Shown: positions 55,180 through 64,000 of the stretch, piece by piece
How the letters are laid out: each line of letters opens with the position of its first letter
Numbering within the stretch: position 1 is the first letter of the stretch
Translations under genes and position numbers: made by a program
DNA from: Hsuehochloa calcarea
Lineage: Eukaryota; Streptophyta; Magnoliopsida; Poales; Poaceae
Direction: 5' to 3'
Length of the DNA stretch: 64,000 bases
NCBI GenBank assembly: GCA_036346395.1
Contig: CM070611.1
Coordinates: forward strand, 18,486,473-18,550,472
Notes under the pieces: generated by a model
Seen by the model: only the letters and a program-made list of their open reading frames with translations
What the model was told of the DNA's origin: nothing
Database searches by the model: none

Positions 55180-56650
55180 TGTAATAACCCGGATTTGAAT
55201 CGGGTGAATTGAAAAGAAGTCGGGACAGAAAAGGCATTGAAAGAACTAGAAATTCTGGTTTAGAGAGGGAGTTTTCGGCATTTTATCGCCAACCTGGGCC
55301 GCGACCCAGGTGGCCCATTAGGGGAGGCCGGCCAAGAGGAGGGGGCACCCCCAACCCTAGCCGCCCCCACTTCGTCCACTCCTCCCTCCCATAGCCGCCA
55401 CCTCCGTCCCCCCTAACCGGCGCCCCTACTGGTCCTTGGTGCCGCCTCCCTCCTGTGGTGCCGGCCCTAGTGATCACCATTGCTGCCCCAAGTTCTTCCC
55501 CTCGAAGCCGCTTCCTCCTGCTGTCGCCGCCGGCCGTTCATCTCCTTCGTGTGGCCGACCATTGAAGAGGGGAAGGAGGAGAAGAGGGGAAAACCTTCGG
55601 GAGGTTGATCATCGTTTTCTTGAGGTTCCACAAGGGTAACAATGGCTTCCCCTTGCTGTTTGATTCATAAAAGATGAGAATTTGATTCGATTAGTTGGGT
55701 CGTTTTGCCTCTGTTATTAGATCCAATCTGTATAGTCGGTTGTGCGCCCAGTTTTGGCGTCTTAGAAGCTGAATATGATATTTTTGTCTCCTAGAGTTTT
55801 GTAGCCTCGGTTTTTATATTTCCATGTCCGCTGATATAACGAGATTCTGCTTTACGGTTTAGGAGTTATGAATTATTCTTTTCACGCTGTTCTGTTTGTC
55901 TGACGAGAAGGAACTGTCTGTTTGTTCCTTAATTTTGACCTTGTTAATGTAAGATTCAAGACCTCCACCCATCTAGATTATTGTAGTGATTTTAATAATA
56001 TTTCCAGATTGATAAAGAACACCTCCATTGGATCTGTAGAGTGAAAGATATGTCATGTTCTTTGCTGCCAATCTATTGTCTGGACAGATGTCTGTCTTAC
56101 ATTTTCAACTGCTGGTTAGCCGAATATTTTGGCAGATTTAGTGAATCTTGTAAACTAGGTTTTCATAGTCTAATTCGTTAAGTTTCTTTGGGCACTGGTT
56201 TCACGTCATTCCGAATTACAGATCTTTAATTATGATTTTTCTCGTACTATTGCCCAGTAGGGTTGTCAGGTGGCTGAATAGTTTAATTGTCAGTTTGAAC
56301 CGTTGATTGTGTTGGATAGTTAGAGGGTTATGGCAGGACACCTGTAACTATGTCATACCTTGTTATCCTTATTACGAATATATATTTGTGTAGGCGGTGA
56401 GTGGAGGGGCACCTTCGTTGCCTCCTAGCACTTCACAGCGCGGAAGTCAAGTACTATATTTTATTCTATTGAATGTTGATGATTGAGCATGGATGTAATG
56501 CTAGACTTGCTAGTCATATTGATATGCCGAGTATTATTCTTCATTTTCATGTGATAAAAGTTCATTTCATGTCATCCATTCTATTCATGCCATGTTTCGT
56601 TTTGACCACGGGAGTGGAAATCATAAGACCCATCAATTCCAGTATGGGCA
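55180..56650 (+). mobile_element. LTR-like insertion, TGTAATAACCC start
   Basis: Begins TGTAATAACCCGGATTTG, followed by a GC-rich block with CCGCC words (55310-55560) and a T-rich tail, the same architecture as the other TGTAAC-type LTRs here. The right end is placed just before recognisable plant-mobile-domain coding at about 56655; no target duplication was confirmed. Confidence 0.45.
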
Positions 56651-56654
56651 TGTA

Positions 56655-57773
56655 AGTCCCACCACTCCATCGAACTGTTATATTATGCGCTGCTGTGCGT
56701 AAGGCTCCTCCATATGGGTAAACACCAGGTGGTAGGTCGTCGCCCAAAATCCAGCATCCTGCGTGCATTGCATGGACAACCCATGTGGCGCTACCGTGTT
56801 CATGAATTTTGGGCTCCATGGAGCCCATAGATGTCATTGTCATGCAACGATTTGAACTTGTTGTGGAACAACGAGTAGCACCTTGCCGGTCTGTCCTTGG
56901 CTTAGCGTAACTAGACATCAGTCCACCGGTAGCCCATAGTTTACAGTCTATCGGGTCGTGCAACTCGGGATACGGGTGCACTACTTTCTCAAAGTAGGGC
57001 CACCCAACAGGGAAGTGCTCCCAACTCCATAGCTGTAGGAGCACATAGCAGACGGCAAGGCTCAATTTCACACCGGTGTTGTGTCGTGAAGTGTCACACA
57101 ATCCCTTGTATGTGGCCCAAAGAACGGCTACTCCCCAACTGTACTGAGGCATCGCCCTAGCCTCCGCGTCAGCCAAAGACTCAATGATGAAGACGAAGCT
57201 GGGGTACACCCAATCGCCCTGTGTGGTGGAAAATAGGACCGAACCAAAGAGATAAAGAAGGTAAGCGACAAGGTGCGTCCGAACAACCTCGTCAGGTGCA
57301 TCCTCCGAGTATTAACTGAAATTCCTCATCCAAGTTCGAGGGGCATCATGAGCACTGTCTAGGACAGGTATGCCAAACTAATGCCCCAACCGGGCTTTCC
57401 AGTCCGCTGGTGGACGGCCTACAACAAGTGGCTCACCCCTGATCGGGAGACTGGTCAAGAATGAGACGTCCTAGAGAGTGACCGTCATCTCACCCCACCG
57501 AAAGTGGAAGGTGTGCGTCTCAGGTCTCCACCTGTCGACAAGTGCCGACATCAGACCGCCGTCTAGGGTGAAGTAGCTTCCGACCGAGAGCAGCCTCCCA
57601 AAACGGCAACAAACCCGTGTCCCGAAGGATTGGGACGTAGCGAGCGTTGAGTTGCCAGTAATCCCTCTTGGAGCGAAGCATTACGGGTGTCGGGCTATCT
57701 ACGTCCCTAGTATCCACAACTTGTACCAGTGATTCTTATCGTAGAAGGGTTTCAGACGCTCTGATACAGACAT
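56655..57773 (-). pseudogene. Plant mobile domain (PMD) protein pseudogene
   Basis: Minus strand from ATG at 57773: MSVSERLKPFYDKNHWYKLW, a stop-containing stretch, LRSKRDYWQLNARYVPILRD, TGLLPFWEAALGRKLLHP, then (after a shift) DGGLMSALVDRWRPETHTFH and FRWGEMTVTL, LTSLPIRGEPLVVGRPPADW, and in a long clean frame GDWVYPSFVFIIESLADAEA and VCYVLLQLWSWEHFPVGWP. The series RWRPETHTFH, GEMT-TL-DV--L--LPI-GEP and LQLW-WE-FPVG-P is the signature of PMD (PF10536), found in MAIN/MAIL1 proteins, PP7-like proteins and many transposon-borne copies. Several stops and shifts and loss of the C-terminus at about 56655 show it is dead. Confidence 0.78.
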
Positions 57774-58640
57774 GGCTTGCAAGAGATGAAACAGACAAAT
57801 TATTAGTGAATAGATTGATAATGATGAAGAATTACTAGAAATTAAAAATTACAACTAAATTAGTTGTGACTAAATTCATATGATTGATTCAATACCACTA
57901 AAGTAATCAGGACTAATTAATTACCACAAATGAATTATAAATAAATAATTATGACTTAAAAATGAAAAGTATATTATTCAGGACTAAATTAATTATGATG
58001 AATTAAATAACACTAAAATAATTACAACTAATTTATTACCACAAATTAATTGGAAAAAAATTAATTACAGCTTAATAAGGGCACTAAATTAATCACGACT
58101 GATTAACTATGACTAAATTAATTATGACTAATTAATGATGGCTAATTAATTAAGACTTAATGAACTACAACTAATTAATTCTAACTAATTATTTACGAGT
58201 ATTTAATTAACTAACAATAACTAATTATGACTAATTAATTCATAACTAATCAACTAGGCCTAAATAATTACAACTAATTAATTATATAAGATTAATTTAA
58301 CTATGACTAAATAATTACAACTATTAAACACACAAATTTTATTACAAAAATTTGAAAAAGACTAAACTAATTACGACTAAATAAGTACAACTAATTAACT
58401 AGAAAATTTTAACTACGACTAATTAACTAACTACTATGTTAATAAAAAAATACGCACGAGAAAAAAATTACATGCTAATATGGCTACTAATGACAACTGC
58501 AAATAATGCTTAATCGTCTGCAAAAATAAAATCGACAGAATGAGCGAGAATGAGAGTTTGCGAACCATCTCGCTGTCACCTCAGAATTTATAGGCGTGAC
58601 AGGAGGAATTGAAATTCCCTCCCACGCGCGAGGCTTGCAT
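57774..58640 (-). promoter_or_regulatory. Promoter, leader and AT-rich intron-like region of the PMD gene
   Basis: On the minus strand CCTATAAAT (58586-58594) is followed by a leader with CTCTCATTCTCGCTCATTCTG, a possible donor region, about 650 bases of degenerate TAATTAGT-type repeats (57790-58440), and the acceptor-like TCTCTTGCAAG just before the ATG. The layout mirrors 50414-51515. Confidence 0.55.
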
Positions 58641-60021
58641 GCAAATACATGCAGAGACATGGATGACGACACGGAATAAAGGGCGAAAGTGATGGATGTC
58701 GATAGGGAATAAAGTGGTGGCGGTGAAGGCGTCCCAGGCAGGCAGGCCAGGCGCTAGCCGTGCAGAGGAGGTTTGCTCGGGCGACACTTGTGCGGACATA
58801 GTTTGTCCGGGCGGGGAGCGCGTAGACGCGGCTTCTCTGGGCGACATGTGTGCGGTCCGGGCGGTGGGCGTGCAGAGTTAACACGTGTTGTCACACTCCT
58901 TGTCCGGGTTATGGATGTGCGACCGAGACTGATGCCGAGCGCGGAAAGCACAAAAATGCATACGTGGTGGTGTGAGGCACATTTGGGATGCTATTTTTTG
59001 GTAATACTATATGTAGAGAGCCACATTTGCTAATGCCGGTCGGAACCGTATCATTTAAGCGGAAAAAAAACTCCTATCGTGATCTTTTTATTTATCCACT
59101 TGGGTACACCAAAACCCGGTGCACGGTGAACAAGCACCGAAAAAAGGTCAAACACCGTCACCCGATCCACCAAGACTGTCCACAACCCCAATCCACCCCC
59201 TCCCCTGCCCGGTTCCAAAATTCAAAACCATTCGAACCCACGGGCCAAATAAAATACACCACCCCTACCCACGCGAGGGCACTCCCGTCATTTCGCGCCT
59301 CTCCCCGTCCCGCCTCGACGGCGGCCGTCGGCCACGCGTTCCGCCCCCCATTGGCCCGCGCCTGCGCCCCGAGATTCATAGCAGGCAGATGGTACTACGA
59401 GCGCAAAGGAAAACGAAAGCAACAAAGTCACCTACATCCACACTCTGCTTCACTCACACCAGCACACAGAGAGACCGGGTACTCCCAATTCTTCGAGGAG
59501 CCCACAGGTTCTTCCCTCCAATTCGCGCGGATTCGGGCTCCGTTTTGCGCGATCTCTGAAATCCGGTAGCGTTCTTGCCCCGGTTCGGTTGGTTTTCGTG
59601 GGGTTTTTGTACCCGCATTTCTCTGATTGGTAGTTGGTGTTCTTGTTTTTGGTGTAGGGGGCGGTGTTCTTGTGCAATTTGTGGGAATTGTGGATCCTCA
59701 TTGCTGGAGGAAGAAGGTTTTCCGGATTGGTGCGGTTTTGGTGTGGTTTTTGGAGGGCTGTTCTGATCAAGATTCGGTTTGTTTTGGTGTGATGATGACC
59801 AAATTCCGGGGTAATTCGAGCGAATCTTGCGTCCCCAATGCTTGATCTCCAGTTCCCGGGAAGTGCATTCCCCTGTTTGGTGTGACCCCGTTGTGAATTT
59901 TGGGAATTTCTTGGATCAAGAATTGGCTAATCGGTCCTGCGAGAACAGGGGAATTGGGGCCAATTGAGTGGGAATTGGCAAAGATTTAGAGGATTATTCC
60001 GAGGTTTGATCCGGCGGCACG
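58641..60021 (+). promoter_or_regulatory. Upstream region and 5' leader of the SAP30-like gene
   Basis: 58641-59100 is GC-rich intergenic DNA next to the transposon, with no gene seen. 59100-59420 is C-rich, contains CCATTGG (CAAT-type, about 59348) and AAATAAAATACACC (TATA-like, about 59245), and looks like a broad grass promoter. The transcript probably starts near 59400-59470, where CACACAGAGAGACC-type sequence begins. CCGGTAGCG near 59564 could be the donor of a 5'-leader intron, but a matching acceptor was not fixed. Confidence 0.45.
59792..59845 (+). CDS. Short upstream open reading frame in the SAP30-like leader
   Basis: ATGATG at 59792 opens a 17-codon frame (MMTKFRGNSSESCVPNA) ending in TGA 59843-59845, 176 bases before the main ATG. 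If the leader is retained in the mRNA, it could lower translation of the main frame. Nothing shows it is conserved or translated. Confidence 0.3.
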   Translation: MMTKFRGNSSESCVPNA

Positions 60022-63000
60022 ATGATTGCGGCGGTGGGCCGGGGACCGGAGGGCTGGGGCGAGGAGGAGATGTCGGTGCTGCCGCGGCACACCAAGGTGG
60101 TGGTCACCGGCAACAACCGCACAAAGTCGGTGCTCGTGGGCTTGCATGGAGTCGTCAAGAAGGCCGTCGGCCTTGGGGGCTGGCATTGGCTGGTAATTCT
60201 TTGTTCCCACTCGCAATTGCTGCCTTTTTGTTTTTCCTAGATCTTGTTTTCATGCAATGCGAATTGCTTTTCGATTGGTCACTTTTGGGTTTTGGAGTGC
60301 GAATTGAGTTGCTCTAGCGCCTATGCTTAGGTTCAGCTTTTGGGGTTTTAGCTTAATTCAGCTCGGTGAGCTTATCTGGATTAATTTCTTGCAATTTGGA
60401 TTGATCTTGTTTTGCTCTCATTATTTTAGGTTCAATTTATTACTACACCGAGGTTTTAGGTTTGATAGTTTGTTGATTGAGCAATGTGCTAGTCCTGATT
60501 GATTGCTCTGGATCTTGTTCTCCATTTAGGGTTCCAATTAAAAACTCCTCTTAAGATTGACTAATCTTGATGTTTTGCACAATTGAACTTTTTATCTAGC
60601 TATTGTCAGGTATTATGGGTAGAAATTTGGATCCTGCCTCCTCAGTGCTTTGATTGTGGTCCTGATTGCACCGGAGAATTTTGTTTTTTCCCCCATTCTC
60701 TCCCTGTTTTGTTTATCTGTGTTTCAATTGGGCTGTCAGCATCAATTGTGGAATCTGTTGACCAGGATTGCTTAATAGATTGGATCTCGAATATCTAGGT
60801 TCGATACTGGTCGCAATCAGTGCTCAATCTTTGATGAATTTAAATCGAGCTGCATTATCTGTGGGATTTCATGAGGGCTTTGTTTCCATATTATATCTAA
60901 ATTCCAGCGAGTGTTTCAGTTGGGTTAAAATGCTGTATGCTTCCCACCTTTTCATGGAACTTGGTAGGATATTCTAGGGAATATGTGCAAGTTCCATGGT
61001 ATGAATTGGTTCCACCGCTTAAACGATTGGATCAGTTTTGTCTTCAAATTGGTTGTAAATTGTTGAGCCATCATGCTCCAATTTCTCCATTTGTTGATTT
61101 CTTTCCCCTCTGTTCTATTACGGTTTGATCTACTTAAAAAGAGGAAATTTTGTGTAACAAATCGTATTGTTTTTAGTTCCATGATGCTACGGTTGCAAGT
61201 TGGTGGATCGAAAATCATGGCTTAATGATTTCTTGTGATATGTTTTGTCTGATTTCCAGTTCCAAACGAACAAGAATGTATCCATCATATGTATTGACCA
61301 TTTAGATGATGCAATGATTTGGACGTTCCACCAAATGTGACTATTTTTTTTGACATATTTGGCTATCTCTGCTCCTTTTTTGTGATATTATTTGTTGTGT
61401 ACTGTTATGTTTCTATCTAATTTTATGGTTGTCCGCCATTCTTGCACCATGGTCCTTTTTAAACAATCATAGAAAGATAAGGTTTGACTGAGTTGAGAGT
61501 CTGTTGATGTAAGTGCAGCCACATTTTATGCCTGTTACCCTGTTGGTTGGTCCCAGTGCCTTTTGGATGTGCGCGCCTTGCAATAAAGTTCAACATGAAA
61601 TGAAATGACCATAGGGAATCACACTTGGAAGGCCTGTTCGGACAGTGGAGATTTTGGTCGAATCCTTACGATTTGGTTAATATTTAAACCAAATCCCCAG
61701 AATACCCAAAGAAATTCCCCTTAGTCATTATTTTATTGCAAAATAACCAGTCAAAATCATTATTTGATGAACTAAAAACATCATTTGTTTTTACTGCATT
61801 GAACTACAACCAGCTAATTACAAAATTAGACTATAGAATATGGATTGATCAGATTTAGAGGCTCTACCATATATGAACAAGCTACTGTACTGTGTTAAAT
61901 TTTGCTTTGACATCCCATAAATACATTACAGTACAAGGGGCTAATTTCTTTCAGTTGACTGTTTGCCTGTTATTTGTACTTAATTTCAAAAAAAATGTAA
62001 TTTTTGGTGTCCTGTTAAACTCCAGGTTCTTACTAACGGCATAGAGGTAAAGCTGCAAAGGAATGCTTTAAGTGTGATTGAACCCCCAACTGGCAATGAG
62101 GAGGATGATAAGTTCGACTGTGAAAACATGCAGTGGAATAATTCAGATATGGGTAAGATCATGTTTATTCCGCCATCATCATCCACCTTCAATATTTTTT
62201 CTCATTCAGTTTCATACTCAATGGCTGATATTCTTAGTTCTTACATGATTGCTTTCATAACATGTTTACTTTAATTTGATTAGCTTGGGTGTACTTTAGA
62301 GTTTAGAAGCCAGTGATTTCTGGGAGGGATCATTAAATCCTTTTGTTTGTGTGATCAAATTGTGTCCTTTTATTAATAACAGAAAGAAGCTTGCTTCTAT
62401 TTTAGTTTGCCTTCTAGTCTTCTACTTCAAGGCTTAATCGGGTCTATATTTTGAAAATTCTTCAGATTTCAATTAACTTAGACACGTATTACAGCATAAT
62501 AGCATATACTTAGTTCTATCTTAAGTAAAGAAGCACATGTGCCATGAACAAATAAGACAAAGTTATCTTTACCTGATGTCACATCTAGGAATTCCATGAA
62601 GGTTTCATTATATAATTTCTTCACTGCGTCATTCTCTATTGAAAAGAACAATGAGGCTCTAGAACTAACCACATGCCGTTAGGGCATTCCCAATAGCTTA
62701 ATACTATAGCTTATTACTAGAGGAGAGAGAACTGTTATATAATGTTTTAGTTACAACCACTCTAATAGTTTGTATCTTTAGCTTGTTAGTTGTTACTAAA
62801 GTTAGTATCCAGATAAGAGTGACTGACTAGTTTGGAGAGAGATGATCCTACTATTTTTTTGGTTTCCAAAAAAGGATGGGTACTGGCATGAGTATCAAGC
62901 TCATTATCTGTTTTACCCCACCAAAAAGCTGACATAATATAGTTATAGTATCAAGCAAATTTTCTGTTCGGAGTGCCCAGTCACGGACCTGTTTAGCTTG

Positions 63001-63873
63001 TAAACTTAATTAAAGGCACGGTTTACATGACACCCAACCATGTCCTTCAATTTGGCTATATTTGTTTAACGTTGTCTTCTTTAATCCACTTTTTTCCTAG
63101 CAGCATCCGATGACGCACTATTACCAAAGCCACAGAGGTCAAGAAGCAGGCACCATAGGGGGTTCCAGAGCAAATCCTTCAGCCGCTCCATGTCTTGTGA
63201 TTCCCACTCCAAGGCGTCCGTTTCGTCGTCCTCAAGGGCTCACACGGTGCGACTTTTGTTTCCTTGGGTTGTGTGCTTGGAACCATTGTTTGGAACTCTC
63301 CAATCACTTTTCAGTATGTGTCAATATCAATCTAGTCTTGCTCTATGAACCTTTGTAATTTTTGGACCTAATTCCTCGGGGTATGCTCGACACAGTATAG
63401 TTTCTATGATGATGTCCTTGCATCTTTGCATTGTGGCTGAATCTTTAACTTGAAACTTTGCAGAAAGTTGACCTGAGCAAACTAGAAATGACTGCACTGT
63501 GGAGGTATTGGCGTCACTTCAATCTCGTAAGTACAGCTTCCCAGATCAAGCTCCTGCAGTTGAATATCAAAATGATATTTCATTGTTCTAACTGACAACT
63601 TACTGAACAGGATGCAAGTCCTAACCCATCCAGGGAGCAGCTGGTTGATGCTGTTCAAAGGCACTTCATGTCGCAGGTTGCTAAACAACATTCAGTTGTG
63701 GCATGATTCTTTACATCGACTTGCGTCGTTCTGATGTGAAACTGACACATCCTGGTTTGCATTGTGAATCCCAATTGCTTTTGCCCATGTTGAAGCAATT
63801 GGATGAGTTGCAGGTCATCGTCGGGTTCGTGCAGGCTGCAAAGAGGTTGAAGACGAATATGAAAGTGGCCTGA
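60022..63873 (+). CDS. SAP30-like SIN3/histone deacetylase complex subunit (AFR1/AFR2 family)
   Basis: Six exons: 60022-60192, 62026-62152, 63104-63246, 63464-63526, 63611-63676, 63796-63873; 215 residues. All introns are GT-AG, and the frame is kept throughout. The ATG is preceded five codons upstream by an in-frame TGA, so it is the first possible start. Residues 23-99 hold a basic region (TKVVVTGNNRTKSVLVG) and VVKKAVGLGGWHWLVLTNGI, with VKLQRNALSVIEPPTGNEED. Residues 100-147 are Ser/Arg-rich. Residues 148-207 form the SAP30 SIN3-binding domain (KVDLSKLEMTALWRYWRHFN, PSREQLVDAVQRHFMSQ, LDELQVIVGFVQAAKRLK). SAP30 proteins bridge SIN3 to histone deacetylases in the nucleus; Arabidopsis AFR1 and AFR2 act in such a complex in flowering control. 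The sequence and exon structure show the family; the role here is inferred. Confidence 0.93.
62682..62980. mobile_element. Possible MITE in intron 2 of the SAP30-like gene
   Basis: A 299-bp segment begins GGGCATTCCCAATAG and ends GTTCGGAGTGCCC, whose reverse complement GGGCACTCCGAAC matches the left end at 10 of 12 positions. The interior is AT-rich with no coding capacity. The left flank is TTA, but no matching TTA/TAA lies on the right, so the superfamily (Tourist-like is possible) is uncertain. Confidence 0.45.
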
Positions 63874-64000
63874 TGGCGAGAGCTGATCTCAACTAACAGA
63901 TTCAGGATAGGATGCAACATGTTTAATCAATGTTGCCATGCTATGTAATATACGTGCATGAGGTTGCTTAGATTTGAATGGCTAGGTTAATGAGCAACTA
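63874..64000 (+). other. 3' untranslated region of the SAP30-like gene
   Basis: Sequence after the TGA at 63871-63873 is AT-richer, with AATCAATG and TGTAATATA words suited to plant polyadenylation. The poly(A) site itself cannot be fixed and may lie beyond the window. Confidence 0.5.

Noticed and set aside
54899..55237. 112-codon minus-strand frame
   Set aside because: Overlaps the plus-strand transposase continuation, crosses two LTR boundaries (54911 and 55180), and takes its start and stop from LTR sequence; kept only as an alternative reading.
58988..59569. 193-codon frame before the SAP30-like gene
   Set aside because: Lies in a C-rich promoter and leader with two other open frames; no domain and no start context.
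1..64000. tRNA, rRNA or other structured RNA genes
   Set aside because: No stretch with tRNA A/B boxes and cloverleaf pairing, and no rRNA-like sequence, was recognised by eye; the tRNA-iMet matches are retroelement primer sites. A tRNAscan or Infernal run was not possible.

Overview
The window looks like nuclear DNA of a grass (Poaceae). Evidence: spliceosomal introns in the one clear host gene, plant Ty1/copia retrotransposons of the Sirevirus and Angela/BARE types with tRNA-iMet primer sites, long solo LTRs that begin TGTAAC, Ds-like hAT elements, a plant mobile domain gene, and a GC-rich 5' gene end followed by AT-rich introns. No prokaryotic feature was seen. The species cannot be named from the sequence alone.

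Layout. 1-6.8 kb: decayed repeats, two hAT/Ds-like elements and unassigned intergenic DNA. 6.8-11.4 kb: fragments of two copia elements and one LTR of the TGTAAC type. 11.25-26.44 kb: a three-level nest. A plus-strand copia 3' LTR (11251-11454, resumed 26374-26438) is split by a complete minus-strand copia with 132-bp LTRs (11455-26368, target duplication GTTCT). That element is split in its gag by a plus-strand Sirevirus (14322-25085). 26.4-28.7 kb: GC-rich intergenic DNA with one exon-like piece. 28.7-35.2 kb: a minus-strand TGTAAC-type LTR split by an internally deleted Sirevirus (29720-32523, duplication CAACC) whose LTR carries three separate repeat or palindrome arrays. 36.8-50.4 kb: the 3' end of an Angela-like copia. 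Its LTR is cut twice, by a solo LTR (38755-41136, duplication GACGA) and by a minus-strand Sirevirus (41380-50040, duplication CTTCC). 50.4-58.7 kb: what appears to be a degraded Mutator-like element with a transposase N-terminus reading inward from the left and a plant mobile domain gene reading inward from the right, again cut by LTRs.

59-64 kb: the only convincing host gene, a six-exon plus-strand gene for a 215-residue SAP30-like protein (SIN3/HDAC co-repressor subunit; Arabidopsis AFR1/AFR2 family). Its promoter, 5' leader and 3' end are all inside the window.

All transposon genes carry stops, frameshifts or deletions. The most useful observations are the independent palindrome arrays inside the LTRs (one with co-varying stem arms), a Sirevirus gag extension with CxxC pairs about every 25 residues, and the convergent transposase/plant-mobile-domain layout. 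Boundaries were set by reading terminal motifs and target duplications by eye. Family names rest on remembered motifs, not on database searches.
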